DNA from: SZUA-368 sp028533045
Lineage (GTDB): Bacteria; Spirochaetota; Spirochaetia; DSM-2461
Length of the DNA stretch: 64,000 nt
NCBI GenBank assembly: GCA_050031985.1
Contig: JBNAIG010000027.1
Span: forward strand, 124,001-188,000
Direction of reading: 5' to 3'
Shown in pieces: positions 43,261 to 52,371 of the stretch. The notes under the pieces were generated by a model. It did no database searches, was not told the DNA's origin, and saw only the letters and a program-made list of their open reading frames with translations. Numbering within the stretch: the first letter of the stretch is position 1; every line of letters starts with the position of its first letter. Made by a program: the position numbers and the translations under genes.

Positions 43261-44781
43261 TTACAGGATGTAGCGGCTCAGATCCTTGTCTTCCACCACG
43301 CCGGACAGCTTCTCATCCACCATCTCCGCTGTAATTTCTACGGTTGTACCGGCGTAATCGGCCGCATCAAAGGAGATATCCTCCACTAGCAGTTCCATCA
43401 CCGTATGAAGCCGCCGGGCCCCGATGTTTTCCGCTGTTTTATTCACTTCCGCAGCGATTTCCGCCATTCTGCGTACCGCTTCTTTCGTAAAAACCAGTTC
43501 CACATCTTCCGTTTTCATAATCGCCGCGTACTGCTTGGTCAAAGCGTTCCGGGGGGACGTGAGAATCTGCTCAAAGGCATCCGCATCCAGGTCTTCCAGT
43601 TCCACCCTCAAAGGGAATCGTCCCTGCAGTTCCGGAATCAGGTCGGAGGGCTTGGCCAGGTTAAAGGCGCCCGCCGCAATAAAGAGGATGTGAGACGTAT
43701 CGATCATACCGTACTTGGTATTAACCGAAGAACCTTCCACAATGGGAAGAATATCACGCTGAACCCCTTCCCGGGAAACATCCTGTCCCCCGCGAGCTCC
43801 TTCCCGGTTGGCAATCTTGTCCATCTCGTCAATAAAAATGATTCCCATGTTCTGAACAAGATCCCTTGCCCGATCCACCGCCGAGTCGGTATCAATCATT
43901 CTGTCTATGTGTTCGGCCAGAAGAAGTTCCCGGGCTTCCTTAACGGTCACCTTTTTCTTCTTCTTACCGCCTCCTCCACCAAAAAGGGAAGAAAGGGCAT
44001 CCATATTTATGTCCATGCTCTCCATGCCGCCGCCTCCGGCAAACATATTAAAGGAACCGCCGCTCTGACGGGAAATGCTCACTTCAATCAGCCGGTCTTC
44101 CAGTTCTCCCGCCCGGAGTTTTTCCCGGAATGATTCGCGCATCCGCTCCTTGCGGGCTTTCTTTTCCTCATCCTCCGGGGGAGGAAGTTCCTCTTTAGGC
44201 TCCTCCTCTTCCTGGTTAAACCCAATGGGAGGAGTGGTCCCGGCACTCTGAATGCCGTTGGGTCCCAGAGTAATAGCCCCAATCTGAATCCCGGGAAATC
44301 CCCCGGACTTGTTCATGGCGGCGTTCCTGCGCACTTCCCCTTTCCGCTTGCCCGAACCGGGGAGAAGAAGGTCCAGAAGTTCCTCTTCCGCCGCTTCCCG
44401 GGCCGCCGGTTCCACATCGCCTTTCATATCACTCTTGACCATGGAAATGGCCGAAGTCATCAGGTCCCTAACCATGGACTCCACGTCCCGGCCCACGTAA
44501 CCGACTTCGGTGAATTTGGTGGCTTCCACTTTAATAAATGGAGCACCGGCCAGCTTGGCCAGACGACGGGCGATTTCCGTTTTACCGACTCCGGTGGGAC
44601 CGATCATGATAATATTTCGGGGTGCCACCTCATCACGAATATCGTCGGCCAGTTTAGAACGGCGAATCCGATTTCTCAGGGCAATAGCCACAGCCTTCTT
44701 GGCCTTCTCCTGACCTATAATATATTTATCCAATTCGGTAACGATGTCCCGGGGGATCATCTCTGACAAACCGATTTTCAT
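43261..44781 (-). CDS. hslU: HslU, unfoldase ATPase of the HslUV protease
   Basis: A 506-residue AAA+ ATPase. The start is the ATG at 44781 (MKIGLSEMIPRDIV), which overlaps the hslV stop as ATGA; sequence further upstream in this frame is hslV read in another frame. Walker A is GPTGVGKTE at residues 61-69 and Walker B is IFIDEMDKIA. Between them the I-domain is charged and carries a Gly/Phe-rich segment (FAGGGGMESM...GGGGGKKKKK). The C-terminus LSRYIL is the tail that opens HslV. It degrades misfolded and regulatory proteins in the cytoplasm. Confidence 0.96.
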   Translation of the reverse strand: MKIGLSEMIPRDIVTELDKYIIGQEKAKKAVAIALRNRIRRSKLADDIRDEVAPRNIIMIGPTGVGKTEIARRLAKLAGAPFIKVEATKFTEVGYVGRDVESMVRDLMTSAISMVKSDMKGDVEPAAREAAEEELLDLLLPGSGKRKGEVRRNAAMNKSGGFPGIQIGAITLGPNGIQSAGTTPPIGFNQEEEEPKEELPPPEDEEKKARKERMRESFREKLRAGELEDRLIEVSISRQSGGSFNMFAGGGGMESMDINMDALSSLFGGGGGKKKKKVTVKEARELLLAEHIDRMIDTDSAVDRARDLVQNMGIIFIDEMDKIANREGARGGQDVSREGVQRDILPIVEGSSVNTKYGMIDTSHILFIAAGAFNLAKPSDLIPELQGRFPLRVELEDLDADAFEQILTSPRNALTKQYAAIMKTEDVELVFTKEAVRRMAEIAAEVNKTAENIGARRLHTVMELLVEDISFDAADYAGTTVEITAEMVDEKLSGVVEDKDLSRYIL

Positions 44782-45320
44782 CCTAATTCCTCCACAATGA
44801 TACTTCTGTTGGTATACACACAGATATCCGCCGCAATTTCCAGGGATTTCCGGGCGATCTCGGCCGCACTCAAGTCGGAACCATCCAGATAAGCCCGGGC
44901 GGCAGAAAAAGCATAATTCCCCCCGGAGCCTATGGCAATACAACCCAATTCGGGCTCAATAACATCGCCCGTACCGGAAAGCAAAAGGGTTTTGTTCCTG
45001 TCCGCCACCAACAGCATGGCTTCCAGCTTCCTAAGTGCCCGGTCGGTTCTCCAATCCTTGGCCATTTCCACGCTGGCCCTAAGAATGTCACCGCCGAATT
45101 CATTCAGCTTCCCCTCAAACCGCTCTTCCAGAGTAAAGGCGTCCGCCGTGGAACCGGCAAAACCGCAAATAACCTTTCCTCCAAAGAGGGTCCGCACTTT
45201 TCGGGCGTTCCCCTTCATTATGACCGACTCTCCCATAGTAACCTGACCGTCTCCGGCCATGGCCACCTTACCGTCCTTTCTTACGGCTAATATGGTGGTT
45301 CCTTTTATCTTAATTTCCAT
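44778..45320 (-). CDS. hslV: HslV, peptidase of the HslUV protease
   Basis: A 180-residue proteasome-type Ntn hydrolase. The catalytic Thr is expected at residue 8 in KGTTILAV, exposed after removal of a short propeptide, as in the Bacillus ClpQ type (longer N-terminus than E. coli). Other signatures are GDGQVTMGESVIMKGNARKVR and GSGGNYAFSAARAYL. It works with HslU as double rings. The pair lies directly before flgB, the same order as codV-clpQ-clpY ahead of flgB in Bacillus and in treponemes. Confidence 0.96.
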   Translation of the reverse strand: MEIKIKGTTILAVRKDGKVAMAGDGQVTMGESVIMKGNARKVRTLFGGKVICGFAGSTADAFTLEERFEGKLNEFGGDILRASVEMAKDWRTDRALRKLEAMLLVADRNKTLLLSGTGDVIEPELGCIAIGSGGNYAFSAARAYLDGSDLSAAEIARKSLEIAADICVYTNRSIIVEELG

Positions 45321-45472
45321 AATCTGCTCCTAATTGGACAAAAATGATGATAATTCCCCTTTGCCCCATTCTTCATTCTCAATTCTTCATTCCCGGTAAA
45401 AAAGCGCTTAAGCGAAAGCCCCAAGACTTACTCCTGAATCCATAACTCACATCCGCTTTCAGCTTTCGCCCT
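45321..45472. other. Spacer between xerC and hslV with palindrome and degenerate repeats
   Basis: This 152-bp gap is one of the few real breaks in the long minus-strand block. On the minus strand a palindrome CGCTTAAGCG is followed by CTTTTTT, a possible weak terminator. Further features are an inverted pair GCGAAAGC/GCTTTCGC about 50 bases apart and a duplicated GAATGAAGAAT. The GAAAGC-rich part recalls the repeat at 57962-58010. A GGAG ribosome binding site for hslV lies at its end. Confidence 0.4.
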
Positions 45473-46396
45473 TCATCCATCGCCCTTCCGTTTTCGCCCG
45501 TGGGGGTGGCTTTGCCTATGGACCTGCCGAATCCTCTCAATACCGGTGTGGGTATACACCTGGGTAGTGGAAAGGGAGGAGTGTCCCAGCATCTCCTGTA
45601 CCATCCGAATATCCGCCCCTTCGCTTATGAGGGAAGTGGCAAAACTGTGCCGAAAGGTATGGGGACCGATTTTTTTAGCCATTCCCGACTGGGAAGCGTA
45701 CTTATCTACCAGATAGAACACGCCCCGGTCGGTAAGCGCCGCACCCCGCCAATCCAGCAGGAGAGCCCCGCCGCTTTTATCGTGCAGAGTGGTCTTCCCG
45801 TCCCGCAAGGGCAGGTACTCTTCCAGAGCCTTCCGGGCTGCTTCACCTAAAAAGACGATGCGCTCTTTCCGGCCCTTCCCCATGACTCTTACTTCATTAC
45901 CCTTTACCGAATCCCGTTTGAGGGAACAGAGTTCGCTCACACGGCAGCCGGTGGAATAAAGCATCTCCATGATCAATCTATCCCTATAACCGGCAAAATC
46001 CTCGCCCGTAAGGGAAATAAGCTGTTCAAACTCACTGTCCGTCAGATAAGTGGGCAGGTGCTTGCTCTTCTTAAGGCTCTTGGTTCTACGAAAGGGGTTG
46101 TCCTGACGGTCCGTCTTAAGACAGGCCCAGTCGTAGAATCCGCGCAAGGAAGAGAGACGCCGGTTTACCGAAGAGGAGGTCATTTTCCTCAGGGTCATAT
46201 CGGCCAAAAAACCGCGAACGCAAATCTCATCGGTCTCTTCCCAGTCTTCTCCCTGTTCCTCCAGCCAGAGGCGCCAGGTTTCCAGATCATTCCGGTAAGA
46301 ACGGATCGTGTGAGCCGAAAGGCAGCGCACCTGTTCGAGATAAGTCAAGTAATCCTTTACGGCCTCATCAAGAGACACGGTAGTAACGACCGCCAT
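45473..46396 (-). CDS. xerC: Tyrosine recombinase, XerC type
   Basis: A 307-residue site-specific recombinase with an N-terminal SAM-like core-binding domain (YLTYLEQVRCLSAHTIRSYR) and a catalytic domain with Arg in GCRVSELC, HxxR in HTFRHSFATS, His in LGHSS and the nucleophile Tyr in TQVYTH. Together with the second recombinase gene upstream (xerD-like) it probably resolves chromosome dimers at dif. Its start lies 29 bases inside the dprA 3' end. The last residues are a basic tail (HGRKRKGDG). Confidence 0.9.
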   Translation of the reverse strand: MAVVTTVSLDEAVKDYLTYLEQVRCLSAHTIRSYRNDLETWRLWLEEQGEDWEETDEICVRGFLADMTLRKMTSSSVNRRLSSLRGFYDWACLKTDRQDNPFRRTKSLKKSKHLPTYLTDSEFEQLISLTGEDFAGYRDRLIMEMLYSTGCRVSELCSLKRDSVKGNEVRVMGKGRKERIVFLGEAARKALEEYLPLRDGKTTLHDKSGGALLLDWRGAALTDRGVFYLVDKYASQSGMAKKIGPHTFRHSFATSLISEGADIRMVQEMLGHSSLSTTQVYTHTGIERIRQVHRQSHPHGRKRKGDG

Positions 46397-47354
46397 GGCA
46401 GATCACCTCCCCTTTTAGTTCCCTATCCATATAACTGACAAGATCGTTACGGTCTGCCGGTTCGGGCAGTTCCGGGCTTTCCCAGCCCTCCGTATCGATG
46501 TTTAATCCCTTAAGAATATCAAAGGCCGACTCCACCACGGGAGCTCCCGCATGGATAAGACCCGCCGTACCTTCCGCCCAGACTCCGGCCGGTGTCACCA
46601 CCACATCCCGTCCCTCTTCCAGGGCGAAATCGGCCGTGATAAGGGCTCCCGATTTGCGGGGGGCCTGAATAACCACAACGGTCTGGGCCAAGCCGGCAAT
46701 AATCCGGTTGCGAGCGGGAAAACGCCAGGGAGCCCCGGGGGTTCCCGGAGCATACTCACTCAGTATCGTACCGCCCCGTTCCAGGATTTCCCGCCCGATT
46801 CTACGATTCCGGTCGGGAGTAATAAGGTCGATGCCGCTTCCCAGGACGGCAATGGTGTTTCCCCGTCCTTCCAGGGCGCCCTTATGGGCTTCCCCGTCAA
46901 TTCCCAGGGCAAGGCCGGAAATAAGGGGACATTCAAGGGAGGCCAGTTCCATTCCCATTCGGAAAGCTTCGGCCTTGGCCTGGGCGGTGGGGAGGCGGGT
47001 TCCCACGACGGCTATTCCTTCCATATCCCGCCGGGGAGCGACTCCCCGGTAATAGATACGGAAGGGCCGGTCCGATGTGGCGGCCAGGTTTGCCGGATAA
47101 TCCTCGTCATCCACGCTCAGGCAGCCTATGCGGTCCCTGTCACAGCCTTCCAGCATTTTTTCCGCCCTTTCCGCAAGACGTTCAATAGACTCTTTGAGTC
47201 CGGGGCGGCGGCCGGTGAACTGGCAAAGGAAGGATCCGGTAATACGAAGAAGATCCATTCGACAGGTGATGATCCGGCTCAGGGCGATCTTTTCCCGGCT
47301 TTTGAGTGTGCTTATCAAGTCAATAGTCTGGTTAATCAGGTCCCGTTCCGTCAC
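46368..47354 (-). CDS. dprA: DprA/Smf DNA-processing protein
   Basis: A 328-residue protein with the DprA Rossmann fold: VVGTRLPTAQAKAEAFRMG, SGLALGIDGEAHKGAL, NTIAVLGSGIDLITP, FPARNRIIAGLAQTVVVIQA, and SGALITADFALEEGRDV. DprA loads RecA on incoming single-stranded DNA in transformation and protects it; in bacteria not known to be competent its role is unclear. In many bacteria topA stands between dprA and xerC; here the two genes overlap directly. The C-terminal winged-helix part seems short. Confidence 0.93.
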   Translation of the reverse strand: MTERDLINQTIDLISTLKSREKIALSRIITCRMDLLRITGSFLCQFTGRRPGLKESIERLAERAEKMLEGCDRDRIGCLSVDDEDYPANLAATSDRPFRIYYRGVAPRRDMEGIAVVGTRLPTAQAKAEAFRMGMELASLECPLISGLALGIDGEAHKGALEGRGNTIAVLGSGIDLITPDRNRRIGREILERGGTILSEYAPGTPGAPWRFPARNRIIAGLAQTVVVIQAPRKSGALITADFALEEGRDVVVTPAGVWAEGTAGLIHAGAPVVESAFDILKGLNIDTEGWESPELPEPADRNDLVSYMDRELKGEVICHGGRYYRVS

Positions 47355-47355
47355 A

Positions 47356-48054
47356 TCAGCCTCCCAACTGGGCGGCTCTTAGCTCCGCCTCTTCCTTGAT
47401 ATCGTTATTTTTCCCATCCACAATCAGTTTGCGATACAGCTCTAATGCGGCCATTTTATTGCCCGTCTCCCGGTACAGTTCCGCCCGCAGGAAAGTCGCC
47501 TTTTCGTTAGACGGTTCAATTTTCAGAAGCCTGTCCAGTACATCGGCTCCCTCGGAAGCCCTATCCATCTCATAAACATAGAGAACAGCCAGTCCCCAGA
47601 GAGGAGAGGTATAGATTCGATCCTGTTCCACGGCCCGGAGATAGTCAAACTCCGCCGCTTCCAGAAGTTCTCTTCTCCGCGCAACATGGCTTTCGTTTAC
47701 CCCGGACTGGGCCAGGCAAACCGCCCGGTAGTAGTGGAGCCGGGAATTCTCCGGGTAGACCTGAATAGCTCCGTCAAAGGCTTCCGCCCCTTCGGACCAC
47801 ATTTCATAGTCCATATACTTAAGTCCCAGGAGCTTGTAGTAAGTCCCCCTGTTGCGCACCTTCTCCACGGTCTCGTCAATCTCTCTATCCACCCGGCGAA
47901 TATCACTTTTAAGCTGATCTATCCTCTCTTCACTCACATCATCCCCTTCCAGTTCTCCCAATCGTTCGGCGAGAGTACCGTAATCGGGCCTGTCCCAGGG
48001 ACATCCCGTTAAAAAGGGAAGGGAAAAAATGGCCAAAAGGATCATTTTTTTCAT
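47356..48054 (-). CDS. TPR lipoprotein
   Basis: The start is the ATG at 48054, which overlaps the xerD stop as ATGA; the longer upstream frame is a shadow of xerD. The 232-residue product has a lipoprotein signal peptide (MKKMILLAIFSLPFLTGC, with Cys18 as the lipidated residue). A helical domain follows, with TPR-like repeats (for example LKYMDYEMWSEGAEAFDGAI and ALELYRKLIVDGKNN). It should face the periplasm. Function unknown; the repeats suggest binding to another envelope protein. It sits between xerD and dprA. Confidence 0.82.
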   Translation of the reverse strand: MKKMILLAIFSLPFLTGCPWDRPDYGTLAERLGELEGDDVSEERIDQLKSDIRRVDREIDETVEKVRNRGTYYKLLGLKYMDYEMWSEGAEAFDGAIQVYPENSRLHYYRAVCLAQSGVNESHVARRRELLEAAEFDYLRAVEQDRIYTSPLWGLAVLYVYEMDRASEGADVLDRLLKIEPSNEKATFLRAELYRETGNKMAALELYRKLIVDGKNNDIKEEAELRAAQLGG

Positions 48055-48959
48055 ATTTGCCCCCGGGGATGGAATTTTTGGTGAGCCTGAGCCAGATCGT
48101 TCCGGTTCAGGTGGGTATAAATCTGTGTGGTGCTGATATCGGAATGGCCCAGGAGCTCCTGAACACTTCGCAAATCGGCGCCCCCCCGCAAAAGGTGGGT
48201 GGCAAAGGAGTGGCGCAGGGTGTGGATTTTTCCTTCCACTTCCGCCTGTAAAGCTACTTGGCGGAAACGTTTCCACATGCCCTTTCTGGAGAGACCTTCG
48301 CCCCTGTTATTAAGAAAGAGGTGAACGTCCCGCTTCCCCTGTTTGGTCAAAAGCGGCCGCACATCGCCCAGGTAGGTCTGAAGCCAGTATTCCGCCTCTT
48401 CCCCCAGGGGGACAAGCCTTTCCTTGTCTCCCTTACCGATAACACGAATAAGTCCTTCCTTTAAAAAGACATTATCCAAAGTGAGTTCTACCGCCTCGGA
48501 CACGCGCAGTCCGCAGGAGTAGATAAGTTCAAATAGAGTACGATCCCGTACACCAAAGGGTTTATCCGTATCGATCTCGCTTAGGAAGCGGTCCACCTCT
48601 TCGATGGACATAACCTGAGGGAGCGTATGAGTAAGGGGCGGCGGTTTAAGCCGGTCCATGGGATTGGTGGAGCGAATCCGGGCGGCAATAAGGTAGTCGA
48701 AAAAGGAGCGGAGGGAGCTCATTATTCGGGATACCGTGCGGGAAGAGAGATTCTCCTCCCCCTCGCCTGCGGACTGGCGGGCTTCGATGTAGAGAGTAAT
48801 CTCATCGGAACCGATGGCCGCCGGGTCGTAACCGGAACTGCCCGCCCAGATGAGAAACATGGAGGCCTCCCCGGAATAGGTGGATATACTGTTATCCGCC
48901 ATCCGCAGTTCGAGGAGAAGCCAATCCTGATACTCTCTGAGCAAATCCCTGCCTTTCAT
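48051..48959 (-). CDS. xerD: Tyrosine recombinase, XerD type
   Basis: A 302-residue recombinase with the same two-domain layout as the XerC-type protein. Catalytic residues are Arg in GLRVSEAVEL, HxxR in HTLRHSFATHL, His in LGHSD and Tyr in TQIYTH. The ending LAQAHQKFHPRG is the usual XerD-like C-terminal helix that swaps between partners. The ATG overlaps the ftsZ stop (TAATG). The XerC/XerD names are assigned by convention and position; the pair could be reversed. Confidence 0.88.
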   Translation of the reverse strand: MKGRDLLREYQDWLLLELRMADNSISTYSGEASMFLIWAGSSGYDPAAIGSDEITLYIEARQSAGEGEENLSSRTVSRIMSSLRSFFDYLIAARIRSTNPMDRLKPPPLTHTLPQVMSIEEVDRFLSEIDTDKPFGVRDRTLFELIYSCGLRVSEAVELTLDNVFLKEGLIRVIGKGDKERLVPLGEEAEYWLQTYLGDVRPLLTKQGKRDVHLFLNNRGEGLSRKGMWKRFRQVALQAEVEGKIHTLRHSFATHLLRGGADLRSVQELLGHSDISTTQIYTHLNRNDLAQAHQKFHPRGQI

Positions 48960-50260
48960 TAGCCCTTGCGCTCCCTCATAAAAGTGGGAATCTGCAAGTC
49001 GTTTTCGCTAAATCGACCGCCAAAAAGGGTATTCTGTACCTGATGCTCCTGTCGCAGAGGAGCCGCCTGATCCCTGTGTCCTACGGGGATGGGAGAGTTA
49101 TCACTCCCCATGGTATCCGCCGGGCTAGAAGGATGCTCCCGTTTGGCTTCCCCGCTCATAAGACCGGCGAAGGCGTCGTAACTCAAAACCCGCTGCTGAG
49201 CTTGGGGCTCGGCCTGACGGGTTTCTGCCTGATGTACTGCAGGAGCCGCTTCTACGGGAGGATTGCTGTGCTTCTTCCGATCAAAACCGGTGGCAATAAC
49301 GGTTACCTTAACCTCTTCGCCCATGGATTCATCGGAAACCCAGCCGTGTTTTACCAAAGCGTCATCGCGAACCCGGGAGCTAATGCAGTCAATAATTTCT
49401 GTGTACTCGATAAAGGAGAGTTCGCTGCTGGCAGAGACATTGACCAGAAGCCCGGTGGCTCCCTCAACGGTCACATCTTCCAACATGGGATTTTCAATCG
49501 CTTCGGTGGCCGCATCGATGGCACGATTGTCGCCCCGGCCGATTCCAATGCCCATGAGCGCATCGCCCTGGTCCTTCATGATGGCCCGCACATCGGCAAA
49601 GTCAATGTTCATCGCTCCGGCGGAGGTAATAACATCGGAAATACCCTGAACCCCCATGCGCAGAACATCGTCGGCGGCCAGGAAGGCTTCGGACATGGAA
49701 GTCCGCTTATCGATAACCTTAAGAAGATTATCGTTGGGAATCACAATGAGTGAGTCCACTTCCGCCTTAAGCCTCTCGATACCGGCCTGGGCCAGTTCCA
49801 TTTTCCGGCCCCGTTCAAAGGTAAAAGGTTTGGTTACAACCCCTACGGTCAAAGCGCCCAGTTCGCGGGCCAATCGAGCGATAACAGGAGCCGACCCAGT
49901 TCCGGTTCCCCCGCCCATTCCGGCGGTGATAAAGACCATTTGGGCTCCCTTGAGAACCTTCTCAAGACTTTCCCTGTCCTCTTCCGCCGATTGTTCTCCC
50001 GTTTCCGGTCGGCCACCCGCGCCCAGTCCACGGGTGATGGAACGACCAATGGGGATTTTGCAGGAAGCTTTGGAGCGGTTAAGAGTCTGGCAGTCCGTAT
50101 TGACCGCCACAAAATCCACACCCTTAACGCCAAACTGAATCATCCGATCCACCGCGTTACTACCGCCGCCTCCGGCACCAATTACCTTGACTATCGTTTC
50201 ACCGCTTAGTCCGTCTACGGGCTCTTCATTTCCAAGAACCTCAAATTTGTCCATTGACAT
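48959..50260 (-). CDS. ftsZ: Cell division protein FtsZ
   Basis: A 433-residue tubulin homologue with the GTP-binding signature GMGGGTGTGSAPVIA, the GAGGGGSNAVDRM start, the T7 loop region MNIDFADVRAIM and the C-terminal peptide DLQIPTFMRERKG that binds FtsA. A variable linker (330-415) rich in Ala, Gln and Pro separates the two. It forms the division ring. A GGGAGGG ribosome binding site precedes the ATG. The 115-bp gap to ftsA has no terminator. Confidence 0.97.
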   Translation of the reverse strand: MSMDKFEVLGNEEPVDGLSGETIVKVIGAGGGGSNAVDRMIQFGVKGVDFVAVNTDCQTLNRSKASCKIPIGRSITRGLGAGGRPETGEQSAEEDRESLEKVLKGAQMVFITAGMGGGTGTGSAPVIARLARELGALTVGVVTKPFTFERGRKMELAQAGIERLKAEVDSLIVIPNDNLLKVIDKRTSMSEAFLAADDVLRMGVQGISDVITSAGAMNIDFADVRAIMKDQGDALMGIGIGRGDNRAIDAATEAIENPMLEDVTVEGATGLLVNVSASSELSFIEYTEIIDCISSRVRDDALVKHGWVSDESMGEEVKVTVIATGFDRKKHSNPPVEAAPAVHQAETRQAEPQAQQRVLSYDAFAGLMSGEAKREHPSSPADTMGSDNSPIPVGHRDQAAPLRQEHQVQNTLFGGRFSENDLQIPTFMRERKG

Positions 50261-50375
50261 TGTGTTTCCCTCCCAAACAACAATATTCCTTATGTCACAC
50301 TCTTCTAAACGAGCAGATCGTGCCGCGGGCTAGGCGATGAATCATCTACGACGCCCACAGTGCAATATGCCGTTT

Positions 50376-51611
50376 TTAAAAAAATTCTTTAAACCAATCC
50401 ATAATCCCCTGCACCGGCTTCGATACACGGGCGCCCACTTTCTCGGGCATTCTCTCACTGCCGCCGCCAAACATATGGCCGTACTGTACCAGTCCCAAGG
50501 CCGTGGCGTAGGCGGGATTGATATATTCTCGCTTTAAATCGCCCGGTCTAAGGGGGAACCCGATGCGCACGGGCAGGTCCAGGATGTGGGCCGCCAGTTC
50601 GGAAGTACCGTTAAGCAGGGCCCCGCCGCCGGAAATAACCGCTCCGCCCCTCAGACGAGGCAAAAATCGGCTCAATTCGGCGTCTTTTTTAATCAAGGAG
50701 AAAACCTCCCGCATACGGGCTTCGAGAATATCGCAAATCTCCCGAACGAAAACGGTCTGCGGGGGCAGATTCGCCACGCCCGGCACAATAACGCCCTCGT
50801 CCTTTTCAATCATTCCGTGGTAACAGCAGCCCACTTCCCGTTTGATATTCTCCGCCGCTTCGGTGGGGGTCTTAAGAACACAGGAAATATCGTTTGTCAC
50901 CAGATTTCCTCCCACCGGCAGTGATCCGGAGTGCCAGAGCGCCCCGTTCTTCACAATGATCCAGTCGGTTGTGTCCCCTCCCATATCAATATAGAGAACC
51001 CCGTTTTCCCTCTCGTCATCGGTCAAAACCGCAAAGGAGGAAGCCCAGGTATCCATAACTATTTCATTCAGCATATAACCGCTTCGGTTCACACAGCTTA
51101 TGATGTTCTGTGTGGTGGCGATAGGGGCGGTTATGACATGCACCTCCGCTCCGAGCCTTACGCCAATCATATTAAGCGGGTCCGGTACGCCATCCTGATT
51201 ATCCAGAGAGTAGTGCTGGGGCAGACTGTGGATGATTTCCCTGTCCATGGGAACCACAATGGCCCTGGCCACATCTAATACTCTCTCTATATCGTGGGTG
51301 CTGACTTCCTTATTCTTGGCGGAGACAGCCACTACCCCACGGGAATTAATCCCTTCCAGATTGGCGGCGGGCAGTGAGACGTAAAGATCTTCCACCGTTC
51401 GTCCCGCTTCCTGTTCGGTCCTCTCTATACACTCAAGCACTGCGGCACCGGTGGAATCGATATTAACGATGGTTCCCTTCCGGGTGCCTCCCACGGGCAG
51501 AACGCCCAAACCGGCTATCCGAAGATTTCCCCGGGTATCGTACTCTCCTATGGCCGTACAGACCTTTGTGGCACCTATGTCCAGACCGACAAACAGTCCT
51601 CCCTCAAACAC
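50376..51611 (-). CDS. ftsA: Cell division protein FtsA
   Basis: An actin-fold protein of about 411 residues from the GTG at 51611, which follows the ftsQ stop by one base and has GGGAGGC at good spacing. A start at 51638 inside ftsQ is the alternative. The phosphate-1 block is GLDIGATKVCTAIG, the family 1C region is present, and the phosphate-2 block is LYIDMGGDTTDWIIV. The C-terminal amphipathic helix GIMDWFKEFF should bind the membrane. It anchors FtsZ. Confidence 0.95.
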   Translation of the reverse strand: MFEGGLFVGLDIGATKVCTAIGEYDTRGNLRIAGLGVLPVGGTRKGTIVNIDSTGAAVLECIERTEQEAGRTVEDLYVSLPAANLEGINSRGVVAVSAKNKEVSTHDIERVLDVARAIVVPMDREIIHSLPQHYSLDNQDGVPDPLNMIGVRLGAEVHVITAPIATTQNIISCVNRSGYMLNEIVMDTWASSFAVLTDDERENGVLYIDMGGDTTDWIIVKNGALWHSGSLPVGGNLVTNDISCVLKTPTEAAENIKREVGCCYHGMIEKDEGVIVPGVANLPPQTVFVREICDILEARMREVFSLIKKDAELSRFLPRLRGGAVISGGGALLNGTSELAAHILDLPVRIGFPLRPGDLKREYINPAYATALGLVQYGHMFGGGSERMPEKVGARVSKPVQGIMDWFKEFF

Positions 51612-51612
51612 C

Positions 51613-52371
51613 TTATGCCTCCCTTTCCTTGTAAACAATACTGCCCGACCGCAGATCGATCTCTTCGATCCGTCCTTCCAATCCTTCCTTCTCCATCACG
51701 TCCACGACCATAACGGCCTGGTTCATTTTTTCCACCGTCACGGGAAGATCCAGCAAAACCGGAATTCTGTGGGTTGTCAAATGCAGTTCTATATCAAGTA
51801 CGCCCCTTTCACGGGGCTGAATGTTAATTTCAGAAATAATGTTGTACAGGTTTTCCGAGTCGTTTTTTAAACGATCCAGGTCCTCTAAAAGAGGCGTTAC
51901 TTCACCGGAGAGGAGGTCCTGTTCCGCCTCCCAGGTGTTTTCAATACCGGTCAGAAGGGGAAGGTTATAGGAAAGAACACTCCGTCCTGTGAGAAAAACA
52001 ACCCCTTCCCGGTCGATAATCAAAGGCTTCATTTCCCCTTCTCCCATGGTGAGGGACATAACCAGCGGCTGACGGGAATCAAGACGAATAGACATTTTGT
52101 TGGGAAACTGTTTAGTCACTACGGCCTCTTCCACAATGGCCAATTTTTCCAGAGACCGGGTAAGCTCCTCCACATCGAGGGAGAAGTACCAATTATCCCT
52201 ATCCAGCCCGGTCAGGCTAAGAAGGGCTTCATCATTAAGAGGAATATCCGACTCAAGAACCACGCTATTCACCCTAAGACGGGGAGCGAGAATCAGGTTA
52301 AAGAGGACTTCAAGCAGAAGAACAGCCCCCAGGACGGCAGTCAGCATCATCAGCATTTTTCGTTCTTTCAC
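51613..52371 (-). CDS. ftsQ: Cell division protein FtsQ/DivIB
   Basis: A 252-residue bitopic membrane protein with one N-terminal helix (about 5-24) and a periplasmic POTRA domain (RVNSVVLESDIPLNDEALLS) followed by the beta domain with the LDSRQPLVM block. It scaffolds the late division complex with FtsL. Identity is low as usual for this family but the place between ftsW and ftsA is standard. The ATG overlaps the ftsW stop. Confidence 0.85.
   Translation of the reverse strand: MKERKMLMMLTAVLGAVLLLEVLFNLILAPRLRVNSVVLESDIPLNDEALLSLTGLDRDNWYFSLDVEELTRSLEKLAIVEEAVVTKQFPNKMSIRLDSRQPLVMSLTMGEGEMKPLIIDREGVVFLTGRSVLSYNLPLLTGIENTWEAEQDLLSGEVTPLLEDLDRLKNDSENLYNIISEINIQPRERGVLDIELHLTTHRIPVLLDLPVTVEKMNQAVMVVDVMEKEGLEGRIEEIDLRSGSIVYKEREA

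Noticed and set aside
44782..44943. N-terminal extension of HslU
   Set aside because: It is hslV sequence read in another frame; the ATGA overlap start at 44781 gives the normal HslU N-terminus.
48055..48276. N-terminal extension of the TPR lipoprotein
   Set aside because: It overlaps xerD in another frame and would bury the lipoprotein signal peptide.
45473..48959. The two tyrosine recombinases as integrases of a mobile element
   Set aside because: Both have Xer-type length and motifs and lie in conserved housekeeping context next to dprA, hslV and ftsZ; no attachment-site repeats or phage genes are present.
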